From positions 1 through 46,013 of the forward strand of contig JAKPGL010000210.1 of NCBI GenBank assembly GCA_029550925.1: a stretch of DNA of 46,013 bases, read 5' to 3'. This document shows, piece after piece, positions 1 through 8,248 of this stretch (position 1 is the stretch's first letter; the number at the start of each line of letters is the position of its first letter). Under the pieces are notes generated by a model. The model did no database searches. It was not told the origin of the DNA and saw only the letters and a program-made list of their open reading frames with translations. This stretch comes from Planctomycetota bacterium (GTDB taxonomy: Bacteria > Planctomycetota > Planctomycetia > Pirellulales > Thermoguttaceae). A program made the translations under genes and the position numbers.

Positions 1-93
1 AGCCTTTTGCCCCCTCACCCGGCCTGCTTCGCAGGCCGGCCTCTCGACGGCCAGGGGAGAGGCGAATCTTCTCCACTCGGCTGAAATGTTATT
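1..93. repeat. Right end of an inverted-repeat element, cut by the window edge
   Basis: Bases 73-91 (CCACTCGGCTGAAATGTTA) are a variant of the right terminal repeat seen intact at 10146-10164 and 19031-19049. Inside it, bases 41-58 share the block CTCTCGACGGCCAGGGGA with the copy at 42811-43007. A GC-rich hairpin (GGCCTGC/GCAGGCC) lies at about 21-38. The left end is outside the window, so no target duplication can be checked. Assignment to the family rests on sequence similarity only. Confidence 0.6.
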
Positions 94-348
94 TTTCTAA
101 ACATCTTAGGTTTCTCGTCGCCTTTAGGCCCTGCAACATCCACGTTGGGTAAAAATCACCATTTTTATATAGCGGTTCCTCTCTCCACCACGTTGTGCAA
201 CCGGTGGGTTCGGCTTGCAGGGAGCTTCCCGGCAACAGAGCATCTGAGTATACCTCATGCCTCTTGGGTCTTTGTTGTTTTGGTGGGAATGATAAATTTC
301 TATGTTCCAAAATCCTTCATTCTGATTTTAAAAAATCTTCTCAGATGC

Positions 349-378
349 TTGACTGTGGATGCGTGGAGTGATTATATT
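349..378 (+). promoter_or_regulatory. Sigma-70 type promoter for the LamG/PEP-CTERM gene
   Basis: TTGACT at 349-354 and TATATT at 373-378 are separated by 18 bases. This would start transcription near 385 and give a leader of about 160 bases before the ATG at 547. The -10 lies in a 15-base direct repeat (ATTATATTAAAAGAA at 371-385 and 389-403), so a second -10-like copy sits 18 bases downstream. The call is by motif only. Confidence 0.5.
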
Positions 379-403
379 AAAAGAAGTAATTATATTAAAA
401 GAA
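371..403. repeat. Two-copy 15-bp direct repeat, 18-bp period
   Basis: ATTATATTAAAAGAA occurs at 371-385 and again at 389-403 in an AT-rich stretch that contrasts with the GC-rich surroundings. It duplicates the probable -10 region of the promoter upstream of the PEP-CTERM gene. The remainder of 94-546 shows no gene I would support; a 103-codon open frame there has no recognisable content. Confidence 0.6.
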
Positions 404-546
404 CAGGGAATGTCTTTTTGTTTTCCTCAAGTTTTTCTGGAGCTTCGGCCCCTTAGAACTCTAAGTTGGGTACAAAAGTACAAGTGATGAGAAAGGTTGA
501 GAAAGCTCTTTGCGGTGATCAGTGTTTATCTTCCGGGAGGTGTACC

Positions 547-2040
547 ATGAAGAACCATTGGCTTGCATTGGGAATGGTGGTGGGGATGATGCTGGGGGGC
601 GTTTGCCAGGCGCAGGCGGGATTGATCGCCTATTGGCGGTTTGAGTCGGGGGCCTTTACGGTGGATAGCTCCGGCAACGGCAATGCGCTGACCAATAACC
701 ATGCTACCCAAAGCACGGATACGCCGCCTCATGTAGGCGGAAGCGGCAGCGCCTATTTCGACGGCACCGGCACCAGCGCCTTCATGCAGACCTCCGGTAA
801 CCTGAATCTCAGCCCCTACAAAAACATCGCCATCAGTTGGTGGCAAAAGGTGGATACAACCAACACGGTCCTCGTATGGGAACATTCGGCCAATTACAAT
901 AGCTATGACGGCGGGTTGAATTGCACCGTGAACGAATCGGGTTATACCCCAGCCTATGTCTGCCTGCGAAAGGCCACATCGCCGGCCGGTTATACGATGG
1001 ATACCTTCCCTTACACGAGCAATACTTGGGAACATATTACGGCGGTGATCAACCTGGGACTGCCGTCGGGAAATACCCATGAAGTGGTCAAGGTCTATCG
1101 GAACGGCGTTTTGGTAAGCAGCGACAAACTGACCACCTTGAATATACCTTCCGCCCTCCGGAACGACGTTTTGTATTTGGGGGCTCGTAGTGGAGCCACC
1201 AGTGGCCTCTTTAAAGGTTGGCTCGACGAAATGAAGATCGAGACCGTTTCGGATTATGTGAACCTGGTGGCCAATAAAACCGGTCTGGTCGGCTACTGGC
1301 GTCTGGGCGAAGGGAGCGGTACGACCGCCTGGGAAGTGCTGGGGCTAACGGGTAACGGTACTTATGTTAATGTTGCCTCGGGCGACTACGCCAAACCTGG
1401 CGCCATCCGATTCGATCCCGATACGGCCGTCCGGTTCAACGGAACTAACTCCTATGTCAACGCTGGCAATGATCCGGACCTAAACGGCAATTGGAGTGGA
1501 CTTACCGTCGCTGCCTGGGTGTATCCTGATGCTCTAAACGGCGTAAGGCTCATTGCGGGCAAATGGGCTCAAACCATTGCTCATGACCATTTCGGACTGT
1601 TCTTAAGCAACGGCAAACTACTATTCGCCGTGGCTAACGGCGCACAGGCTGAAAATGGATTTTCGTCCACTAGCTCTTTGGTAGCCAACCAATGGCAATT
1701 TGTGGTCGGCACGTGGGATGCCACCACCAATCAGTACAGCCTCTACATCAACGGAGTGCTGGATAGCACTGGCACCAGAAGTGCCACCGGCTTGAATACC
1801 AGTTCGGGCGCCCCGCTGGGTATCGGCGCTCAGATCAGCAACACAGGCAGTGTGTCTCGTTACTTCAGTGGTTTGATCGACGAAGTGGCCATTTACAATC
1901 GGGCGCTTTCTGCCCAGGAGATCTTCCAGCTTTATGCCCTGGCCACGGTGCCGGAACCGAGCACCTGGGCGCTAGCTGGCCTGGGACTGATGAGCCTGAT
2001 TGCCTTGGCCCTGCGCCGGCGACGGACTCCCGTAACCTAG
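547..2040 (+). CDS. Secreted LamG-domain protein with PEP-CTERM sorting signal
   Basis: A 497-residue exported protein. The ATG at 547 is preceded by GGGAGG about six bases upstream and opens a typical signal peptide (Lys-2, a hydrophobic stretch, and cleavage near AQA-G around residues 19-20). An in-frame start at 466 would put 27 polar residues before the signal and is rejected. Two concanavalin-like LamG/pentraxin jelly-roll domains follow, roughly residues 20-230 and 250-465; both open with the pattern 'YWRxxEG/LGEG' and end with 'GxxDEMKI' and 'GLIDEVAIYNRALS'. The C-terminus carries VPEPSTWALAGLGL, a hydrophobic helix and an Arg-rich tail, the standard PEP-CTERM signal recognised by exosortase. 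Such proteins are usually surface or extracellular-matrix carbohydrate-binding proteins; the ligand here is unknown. No exosortase gene lies in the window. Confidence 0.9.
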   Translation: MKNHWLALGMVVGMMLGGVCQAQAGLIAYWRFESGAFTVDSSGNGNALTNNHATQSTDTPPHVGGSGSAYFDGTGTSAFMQTSGNLNLSPYKNIAISWWQKVDTTNTVLVWEHSANYNSYDGGLNCTVNESGYTPAYVCLRKATSPAGYTMDTFPYTSNTWEHITAVINLGLPSGNTHEVVKVYRNGVLVSSDKLTTLNIPSALRNDVLYLGARSGATSGLFKGWLDEMKIETVSDYVNLVANKTGLVGYWRLGEGSGTTAWEVLGLTGNGTYVNVASGDYAKPGAIRFDPDTAVRFNGTNSYVNAGNDPDLNGNWSGLTVAAWVYPDALNGVRLIAGKWAQTIAHDHFGLFLSNGKLLFAVANGAQAENGFSSTSSLVANQWQFVVGTWDATTNQYSLYINGVLDSTGTRSATGLNTSSGAPLGIGAQISNTGSVSRYFSGLIDEVAIYNRALSAQEIFQLYALATVPEPSTWALAGLGLMSLIALALRRRRTPVT

Positions 2041-2176
2041 CCTGTCAGGGCTAGCCCGTAACCGGCTGGCCCGTACCCCGTACCCTAGCCTGTCTAGGCG
2101 GACCCCTAACTGGCAGGTCCGTACCCTAGCCTGTTTAGGCTGGGGGGCTAGCTGGCAGATTACCGGCTAACAGGCG
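2030..2176. repeat. Cluster of degenerate repeat units with short hairpins after the PEP-CTERM gene
   Basis: Units resembling CCGTAACCTAGCCTGTCTAGG recur at about 2030-2053, 2070-2099 and 2120-2141, with partial ones between. Each full unit contains a small hairpin such as GCCT-GTCT-AGGC (2088-2099) or AGCCT-GTTT-AGGCT (2128-2141). The first unit supplies the final codons and TAG stop of the upstream gene (GTAACC TAG). Related units lie inverted at 10184-10309. Confidence 0.65.
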
Positions 2177-2331
2177 GTGCTCTACGTAGCGGTGTTTCAA
2201 GGACGACTGAACTGCCGCTTACATGCTTGCACGAGAATGATAAATAAGTCCCTGGTTGATCCCAAGATGGGGGAAGGGATTTACTTTTCAAAGGACCTCT
2301 TCGAAAACCTATTGTTCAAAGGAGTCTGCCG

Positions 2332-3303
2332 ATGCGAAGGAGGACGGGAGGCGGCTTCACGCTCGTGGAGCTGTTGGTGGTCATTACGATCATTGGGATT
2401 TTGATTGCGCTATTGTTGCCGGCGGTGCAGGCGGCCCGGGAGGCGGCCCGACGCGCCCAGTGCCTGAACAACCTCAAACAGATCGGCCTGGCCCTGCACA
2501 TGCACCATGAGCAGAAAGGCTGTTTCCCGCCCGGCTGGTTCTGGCCGCAATCGGACAGAGGCAACGCCGACGGCGCCGAAGCCACCTGGATTACCTATCT
2601 ATTGCCGTACATTGAGCAGACTGCCCTGGCGGCCCAGATCGACTGGACGAAAAGTTTCGGCCATGCGGGCTACAACTCCCTTGGCAACCCGAATCTTCTG
2701 ATCACTCGCCAAACGTTGCCGATCTTTCAATGTCCCTCCGGCCCCAAAGCCAGACCGATCCGTACCGAGGATGTTGCTGAGGCGTATGCCCGCGGAAGCT
2801 ACGCTGCCAATAATGGTCTGGGCCCCATGAAGGAATTCAATCTGGCCAACGCCATACCGACAACCCGTCCCCAGCAAGACGCCGGCGTCTTTTATATGAA
2901 TAGCAATATGATCGCAGAGCAGGTCCGCGACGGTCTGAGCAACACGATGTTCGTCAGCGAAATCCGCCTGGTGATGGGGAACGACTTCCGCGGCGCACTG
3001 CACTACCCCGAAGGACCTTTTTTCCACTACAATTACACGCCGAATAGCCTCGTGCCGGACGGACTCCGCACTTACCTTTGCGACAATCAACCGGAGGCGC
3101 CCTGCACGGGGACCTATAACGCCTGGAACCAGCGTCGGATGACGATAACGGCTCGCAGTTACCATCCGGGCGGGGTCCATGTGCTTTTGGGCGACGGCAG
3201 CGCACAATTCATCCAGCAGGGCGTTGCGCTAAATATCTGGCAAGCCCTGGGCACGCCCCGGGCCATCCCAGGCGAACAACCCGTCAGCCCCGGCACATTT
3301 TAA
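2332..3303 (+). CDS. DUF1559 family protein with type IV pilin-like N-terminus
   Basis: A 323-residue protein starting at an ATG with AAAGGAG eight bases upstream. Residues 7-31 form the prepilin pattern: short basic leader, GFTLVELLVV with Gly before Phe and Glu at +5, then a hydrophobic helix. Next come the conserved AREAARRAQCLNNLKQIGLA segment and the DUF1559 body. The C-terminal H-x9-DG motif is present (HPGGVHVLLGDGS). This family is massively expanded in planctomycetes. The N-terminus predicts processing by a prepilin peptidase and assembly in or secretion across the membrane, but the biological role is not established. It is followed by a small lipoprotein gene, a pairing common in these bacteria. 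Confidence 0.93.
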   Translation: MRRRTGGGFTLVELLVVITIIGILIALLLPAVQAAREAARRAQCLNNLKQIGLALHMHHEQKGCFPPGWFWPQSDRGNADGAEATWITYLLPYIEQTALAAQIDWTKSFGHAGYNSLGNPNLLITRQTLPIFQCPSGPKARPIRTEDVAEAYARGSYAANNGLGPMKEFNLANAIPTTRPQQDAGVFYMNSNMIAEQVRDGLSNTMFVSEIRLVMGNDFRGALHYPEGPFFHYNYTPNSLVPDGLRTYLCDNQPEAPCTGTYNAWNQRRMTITARSYHPGGVHVLLGDGSAQFIQQGVALNIWQALGTPRAIPGEQPVSPGTF

Positions 3304-3411
3304 CAGGGCCCCCTGAGAGGGACACCACGGCCCACCTGTGCATCCAGCCTACAAGAGGAGAAGACAAAATCCGGGGCATCCTCTCTCAGCGAGGAAGTCG
3401 CCCTCTCTTGG

Positions 3412-3437
3412 CATCCCCGCGCAAGCGGGAATCTAGA
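3412..3437. repeat. Solo dRS3-like palindromic repeat
   Basis: The palindrome CCCGCGCAAGCGGG followed by AATCTAGA matches the internal repeats of the elements at 9975-10166 and 21624-21861 (ATCCCGCGAAAGCGGGAATC and variants). It lies in the gap between the DUF1559 gene and the lipoprotein gene, in the upstream in-frame extension of the latter. This supports starting the lipoprotein downstream of it. Confidence 0.6.
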
Positions 3438-3473
3438 AATAGATACAGCTTTACTCTTTCAGGAGACGAATGC

Positions 3474-3938
3474 ATGGCAGGATTCAAAATGGAGGCTTAC
3501 CTTTTTTCAGCGGGAAAATGGCATACGTGGGCAGCGGGGCTATGGTTGGTGGGGCTGGTTCTGGTTTGCGGTTGCGGAAGCGGGCTGGTAACCGTCGAAG
3601 GCCAGGTTACCTGGGAAGGCAAACCCGTTGAAGAGGGCAACATTGTCTTTGAACCGGCCGACGGTCAAGGGCCTAGCGCCGGCGGGAAGATCCAAAACGG
3701 TCAGTATCGGCTGGCAGGCCCCTCGGCCCTTCAGCCGGGCGACAAGATCGTCCGCATTACTGCCACCCGCAAGACCGGCAAAAAGGTGGAAGCTGGCCCG
3801 CCGGTGGCGCCGCCCGGCACCCTGGTCGATGAGATCGAAAGTTTCATCCCCGCCGAGTACAACGCCCAAAGCAAACTCCGCTGCACCATCCCACCCGGAA
3901 GATCCCACCGCCAAGACTTCGCCCTGCCGCTAAAGTAA
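3474..3938 (+). CDS. Small carboxypeptidase-regulatory/transthyretin-like lipoprotein
   Basis: A 154-residue protein. The ATG at 3474 has AGGAG eight bases upstream. Earlier in-frame codons from 3408 lie in a repeat and are rejected. A hydrophobic segment at residues 18-33 runs into a lipobox-like VCG-C34, so the mature protein should be lipid-anchored, probably in an outer or cell-surface membrane. The rest is a short beta-rich domain (LVTVEGQVTWEGKPVEEGNIVFEP, then QNGQYRL) typical of the planctomycete lipoproteins encoded next to DUF1559 genes. No enzymatic motif is visible. It probably shares a transcript with the preceding gene, though the gap is 170 bases. Confidence 0.82.
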   Translation: MAGFKMEAYLFSAGKWHTWAAGLWLVGLVLVCGCGSGLVTVEGQVTWEGKPVEEGNIVFEPADGQGPSAGGKIQNGQYRLAGPSALQPGDKIVRITATRKTGKKVEAGPPVAPPGTLVDEIESFIPAEYNAQSKLRCTIPPGRSHRQDFALPLK

Positions 3939-4092
3939 AATAGCAGCAGACCAGTCCAAGGCTGTTTCCAGTCCAAGACTGTGTTGAGTGCTGCGTCAGG
4001 CGTTTGAGTGCCGCGCCTAGCGAAAGTCCAAAAGTATCCTTTCGCCCAGGCCGTGGACTTTTGTATTCTCTTGAATTGGGAGGAACTGACCA

Positions 4093-5697
4093 ATGGCAAA
4101 TTGCCCCGGCAAACATCCACTGGGGGAACACGGTGTTTTGGCTTTGGATACCCGGCGGAACTATCTCCACCACCAGAACGGTTTTGGAGGGAAAGATTTC
4201 CCCCCAGATAGTTCTGGTGCTTTTGCCTTTTTGGGGCGCCACGCGCAGGGGCAGGAGAAATTGTCCCGGCGGCAGTGGTTGGCCATAGCCGGCGGGGCGA
4301 TGGGCGGATTAGCGGGGGCGGTAGGCGGACTGAGCGGGTTGCCAGGCGGAGTGGCGACCCTGTGGGCAGAAGAAGGGAGACAGCCGGCTTCTGCCAATCG
4401 GCTGCACGTCGGCCAGGCAATCCGAGACATTACGCCGCCCCTGGGGATCGAAATGGCCGGGTTCCATCGTCCGCCCGGTAAAGAGCGCCGTATCCAAGGG
4501 ATTCGCCAACCGGCCGAAGCACGTGCCTTGGTGCTCCGGATGGGGCAAACAGCGACGGCAATTGTCTCGTTGGATTTGCTGGCCGTCTCGGCCGATTGGA
4601 GCGCCCAGACCGCCCAGGCTGTAGAAAAGGCCACAGGGATACCGGCGGCCCAAGTTCGGCTTTGCGCCACCCACAGCCATTCCATGCCCACGCTGCGATT
4701 CTGTCGGCAATGGGGAGCGGTAAGCCCGGAATACGGAGAGCAAGTGCGGAAAGCGACGATCGAGGCGGTGCGGGCAGCCATGGAGGATTTGGCCCCCGCC
4801 CAGTTGGAAGTCGGACGGGCAACGGTGGTGGGCGGCAACTTCAACCGCACCACCAAACAGTGGAAAACCGATGCGGAGTTCGGCAAAGATTCCACCGACG
4901 CCCATCGCTGGCTGGACACGATGCTCCATGTGCTCCGATTCCGGCGGGAAGGCAAACCGGAATTGGTCTGGTACCACTTTTCGAGCCATCCGGTCTGTTA
5001 CCGGGATGAACAGGCGGGGCCGGATTGGCCGGGGCTGGTGGCCCAATGGGCTAAGGCGGACGGCCTGCCGACGGTCTCCTACCTGCAAGGCCATGCCGGT
5101 GATGTGAACCCCGGAGATGGACAAAAGTGGATCGGCGACCCGGAACCTTCGGCCAAAGCGGTCTATGAAGGACTAAAAAAGGCCCTCGCAGCGGCCCAAC
5201 CCACGCCGGTGGACCGCATGGAAGTCAAAACCCAATTGGTCCCGTTGCCGCTGGATATCGAACTGCTGCAGAAATGGATCGAGCAGTATCGGGCTAAACC
5301 AGAAGAATGCAATAAAGGGCACTGGGTGGACGGACCGTTTGCCGCCGACTGGTTCCAGGGGGCCGCCAAATGGGACCTGAAACAAACGACGCTTCCGGTC
5401 CGGCTTTCCGTCCTGGCATTAGGCCGGGAAGTCGCTCTGGCCTTCCATCCTGCGGAACTTTATAGCTACTACGGGTTGGCCATCCGGCGGGACTCGCCGT
5501 TCCGATACAGCCTGGTGGTAGGGTATGCGGACGATTGCATCGGCTATTTGCCGGACCCGAAGGGATACCAAGCGGGAGAATATGCGGCGATTGTGGTACC
5601 GAAGATTTTGGACCTGCCGCCGTTTCGACCGGACACGGCCGGGGTGCTGGCCCAGGAAGCAGTGAAAATGCTCCAGGCGGTGAATAAAGGGGAATAA
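4093..5697 (+). CDS. Neutral/alkaline ceramidase-like Tat-exported hydrolase
   Basis: 534 residues if read from the ATG at 4093 (GGGAGG nine bases upstream). The body from about residue 98 matches the N-terminal domain of neutral/alkaline non-lysosomal ceramidases, with likely zinc-site segments ATHSHSMPT and FSSHPVCY. A twin-arginine signal, LSRRQWLAIAGGAMGGLAGA, begins at residue 57, which is unusually deep. An in-frame TTG at 4261 would start exactly at this signal (M-SRRQW) but has its AGGAG only three bases away. The stretch 4158-4230 also contains competing hairpins and a T-run, so it may be an untranslated leader. The family and export are confident, the start is not. Planctomycetes encode many such proteins; the real substrate need not be ceramide. 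Confidence 0.85.
   Translation: MANCPGKHPLGEHGVLALDTRRNYLHHQNGFGGKDFPPDSSGAFAFLGRHAQGQEKLSRRQWLAIAGGAMGGLAGAVGGLSGLPGGVATLWAEEGRQPASANRLHVGQAIRDITPPLGIEMAGFHRPPGKERRIQGIRQPAEARALVLRMGQTATAIVSLDLLAVSADWSAQTAQAVEKATGIPAAQVRLCATHSHSMPTLRFCRQWGAVSPEYGEQVRKATIEAVRAAMEDLAPAQLEVGRATVVGGNFNRTTKQWKTDAEFGKDSTDAHRWLDTMLHVLRFRREGKPELVWYHFSSHPVCYRDEQAGPDWPGLVAQWAKADGLPTVSYLQGHAGDVNPGDGQKWIGDPEPSAKAVYEGLKKALAAAQPTPVDRMEVKTQLVPLPLDIELLQKWIEQYRAKPEECNKGHWVDGPFAADWFQGAAKWDLKQTTLPVRLSVLALGREVALAFHPAELYSYYGLAIRRDSPFRYSLVVGYADDCIGYLPDPKGYQAGEYAAIVVPKILDLPPFRPDTAGVLAQEAVKMLQAVNKGE
4158..4230 (+). promoter_or_regulatory. Candidate terminator/antiterminator leader at the start of the ceramidase-like gene
   Basis: Two mutually exclusive 9-bp pairings share bases 4211-4214: GAACTATCT (4158-4166) with AGATAGTTC (4206-4214), and CACCAGAAC (4171-4179) with GTTCTGGTG (4211-4219). 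The second is followed by CTTTTGCCTTTTT, like an intrinsic terminator. An inner GGGAAA/TTTCCC hairpin spans 4189-4202. The geometry resembles attenuation; the ligand or trigger, if any, is unknown. Confidence 0.4.
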
Positions 5698-5787
5698 GGG
5701 GGAAAAGAGTACCACTCGTTGGGGGTATTGGGCCTGCTCCTTGAAAGCTCCTCCCTTTCGGGGCTGTTCGGAACGAAGAGCTATCGT

Positions 5788-5834
5788 CGCCGCAACTCTT
5801 CTTAAAATAAGAAGATGCGGCGATTTTTGTTTCT
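5788..5834 (+). terminator. Strong intrinsic terminator
   Basis: CGCCGCA (5788-5794) pairs with TGCGGCG (5816-5822), and TCTTCTTA (5797-5804) pairs with TAAGAAGA (5808-5815). This is a near-continuous 15-bp stem with an AAA loop and one two-base bulge, followed by ATTTTTGTTTCTT. It ends the ceramidase-like transcript 90 bases after the stop and separates it from the rpsA promoter. Confidence 0.88.
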
Positions 5835-5985
5835 TGCAATGGGGTAAAATCTTTGAGGTTTAGAAAACAGTCAAAATAGGCAAAGGGGATAGGCAGAGGG
5901 TGCTCTCGGGACACCGATACCGAGGGGATCGCTTCGATAAGCTACTGAGGAGATAAAATTTTAAGGAAAAATGCCGCAAGCTACA

Positions 5986-6014
5986 TTGTCCGAGGGGGTC
6001 GCAGCGGTTATACT
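5986..6014 (+). promoter_or_regulatory. Sigma-70 type promoter for rpsA
   Basis: TTGTCC at 5986-5991 and TATACT at 6009-6014 are spaced by 17 bases. Transcription would begin near 6021, leaving a leader of about 85 bases. The rest of 5698-6106 holds only the terminator at 5788-5834 and no supported gene. Confidence 0.6.
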
Positions 6015-6106
6015 AACGGAATTGCCCAGACCTTGGGAGACGCCCGTCGAAGGGAGGGCGTCGGGTCGAGGGAGGATGGTTTTTTTACAAAAGATGTTTG
6101 TTTTTT

Positions 6107-7936
6107 ATGGTCAATCGGAACCTGATTCGGGAACTGGAACCTAGCCAGGAGGAGTTGGAACGAGAACTTCAAGAGGCGTTTTCTGGCGCCTCGCCGGAAG
6201 AAATCGAATGGGGCGGAGCGGACCTGAAGCCTAATGATATTATCCAAGGGCGCGTGCTCCGGGTCGAAGGCGATCAGGTGATTATCGATGTCGGGTATAA
6301 AAGCGAGGGCGTGGCGCCTCTGAGCGACTGGGGGCCGGATGAATCGCCGCCGCAACCGGGTCAGGTTCTACGAGTGCTGGTAGAAGATATCGAGGAATTG
6401 TATTTCCCCTGGCTCGACGCCGGAGCAGGAATGATCCTGCTATCGAAGCGGAAAGCCGAGAAGATCGACAATTGGCGGAAGGTGATGGAGTCGGTCCATG
6501 AAGGGGACGTGGTTACGGGATTGGTTACCAGAAAAATTAAAGGGGGGCTTTTGGTCGATATTGGGGTGAATGTGTTTTTGCCGGCCAGTCAGGTGGATAT
6601 CCGTCGGCCAGCCGATATTGGGGACTTTATTGGCCGATATGTGCAGTGCGAGGTGCTGAAAATTGACGAGGCGCGGCGGAATATCGTGGTGAGTCGGCGG
6701 GCGTTGATCGAAAAAGAACGGATTGACAAGAAAGAACAACTTCTCAGCGACCTCCAAGTGGGCCAACGGCGCAAAGGGATTGTGAAAAACATTGCGGATT
6801 TCGGCGCCTTTGTCGATTTGGGCGGAATCGACGGCCTGTTGCACATTACGGATATGAGCTGGGGACGCGTCAACCATCCGTCCGAGGTAGTTACGCTGGA
6901 GCAAGAAATCGAAGTGGTGGTGTTGCAAATCGACCGGGAGAAAGAAAAGATCGCCCTCGGCCTGAAGCAGAAACAACCCAGCCCTTGGGAAAATATCGAG
7001 GAGCGTTATCCGGTGGGCAGTCTGCACAAGGGCGAAGTCGTCAGTGTGATGAGTTACGGGGTATTTGTGAAACTGGAAGAAGGCATCGAGGGTCTCGTCC
7101 ACATCAGCGAAATGTCCTGGACCAAGCGGATCAATCATCCCAGCGAATTGGTCCAGGTGGGCGATATGATCGATGTGGTCATTTTAGGCGTCAATAAAGA
7201 AAAACAGGAAATCTCCCTAGGCATGAAACAAACCCAGGAAAATCCCTGGGACCATGTGCAAGAGCGGTATCCGCCGGGCAGTATTGTGAGAGGGATTGTG
7301 CGGAATCTGCTCAATTACGGGGCATTTATCGAGCTGGAAGAAGGGGTCGATGGTCTGTTGCACGTTACGGACATGTCCTGGACTCGTAAAATCAGCCATC
7401 CGAACGAAGTCCTCCAGCGAGGTCAGGAGGTAACCTGCCGGGTGCTTTCGGTGGATCAGGAGCGACGGCGGATTGCCCTGGGATTGAAACAACTGACCGA
7501 AGACCCCTGGGTGCGGGAGATTCCGGAAAAATATCAGCCCGGGCAGATTGTTACCGGTACGGTGACCAAGATCACCAATTTCGGCGTCTTTGTAAGCCTG
7601 GAAGACGGGTTGGAAGGCTTGCTCCATATTTCGGAATTGGCCGATCATAAAGTCGATGACCCCGAAGAGATCGTCAAAGTCGGCGACCAGATCGAGGTGA
7701 AAATCCTGCGGGTGGACCCGGACGATCGAAAAATCGGTCTTTCTCGAAAGCGGGTGGAATGGGCCCAAGAGGAACGAGCCGCGGAGGAATCTGCCCAAAG
7801 CGAGTCCGAGTCCGAAAGCAAACCGACTCCCCCTCCTCGAGAACTCAAAGGCGGTGTGGGTTCCAGCTCGGGTCCGCTTATCCAGCCATTCCCGACCCTC
7901 CAATCCGAAGAAAAACCCGAAGAGCCTACCGAGTAG
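6107..7936 (+). CDS. rpsA: 30S ribosomal protein S1
   Basis: A 609-residue protein with six S1 (OB-fold) RNA-binding repeats beginning near residues 42, 133, 218, 303, 390 and 478. The later repeats show the canonical GxVxxxxxFGxFVxLxxGxxGLLHxSxxSW pattern. S1 binds mRNA leaders on the small subunit and helps initiation. The last ~60 residues are a Ser/Glu/Pro-rich tail. The start is taken at ATG 6107, since no good Shine-Dalgarno sequence precedes it; rpsA genes often lack one. An in-frame TTG at 6098 is the alternative. The gene has its own promoter upstream, and its TAG stop is the first arm of a short hairpin (7934-7947). Confidence 0.95.
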   Translation: MVNRNLIRELEPSQEELERELQEAFSGASPEEIEWGGADLKPNDIIQGRVLRVEGDQVIIDVGYKSEGVAPLSDWGPDESPPQPGQVLRVLVEDIEELYFPWLDAGAGMILLSKRKAEKIDNWRKVMESVHEGDVVTGLVTRKIKGGLLVDIGVNVFLPASQVDIRRPADIGDFIGRYVQCEVLKIDEARRNIVVSRRALIEKERIDKKEQLLSDLQVGQRRKGIVKNIADFGAFVDLGGIDGLLHITDMSWGRVNHPSEVVTLEQEIEVVVLQIDREKEKIALGLKQKQPSPWENIEERYPVGSLHKGEVVSVMSYGVFVKLEEGIEGLVHISEMSWTKRINHPSELVQVGDMIDVVILGVNKEKQEISLGMKQTQENPWDHVQERYPPGSIVRGIVRNLLNYGAFIELEEGVDGLLHVTDMSWTRKISHPNEVLQRGQEVTCRVLSVDQERRRIALGLKQLTEDPWVREIPEKYQPGQIVTGTVTKITNFGVFVSLEDGLEGLLHISELADHKVDDPEEIVKVGDQIEVKILRVDPDDRKIGLSRKRVEWAQEERAAEESAQSESESESKPTPPPRELKGGVGSSSGPLIQPFPTLQSEEKPEEPTE

Positions 7937-7947
7937 CCTTGTAGGCT
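7934..7947. repeat. Short hairpin overlapping the rpsA stop codon
   Basis: TAGCCTTGTAGGCT: the TAG is the rpsA stop codon, and AGCCT (7935-7939) pairs with AGGCT (7943-7947) around TGT. It is related to the hairpins after the genes ending at 2040 and 10307. Confidence 0.5.
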
Positions 7948-8211
7948 TTGGGGGCTTTGTCCTCTCTGTCATCCTCTAGCCGTCTTCGACGAGGTAGGAT
8001 GGTGTTGCTGCGGGGGCTGCGGGGAAAATCTGTACTGGTGCGCTGGCGGCCCGCAGTCTAGCCAGGCAACGCTCTGCTTCCCTGTTGGGCTAGATTCTGC
8101 GATCGCCCGGAACGGCTCGGCCGATGGTAAGGAAACATCTATTTCTATCCGGGCGAAATCGTTTTTTTGTCGTTGCCGGGTAAGCGGCCGCCCAGAATGG
8201 TCGCCTTTTGC

Positions 8212-8248
8212 CTGGCCGTCGAGAGTCCGGCGGAGTCTCGACGGCCAG
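8212..8248. repeat. 13-bp perfect inverted repeat
   Basis: CTGGCCGTCGAGA and its exact reverse complement TCTCGACGGCCAG are separated by 11 bases. The right arm plus GGG recurs in the elements at the window start (41-56) and at 42947-42963. There is no T-run, so a terminator role is unlikely. Confidence 0.7.

Noticed and set aside
145-456. 103-codon open frame upstream of the PEP-CTERM gene
   Set aside because: It overlaps the likely promoter of the next gene, has no ribosome-binding site and no recognisable content.
5971-6144. 57-codon frame with AAGGA before its ATG, overlapping the rpsA start
   Set aside because: It begins upstream of the best rpsA promoter, so it would be absent from that transcript, and its product resembles nothing known.
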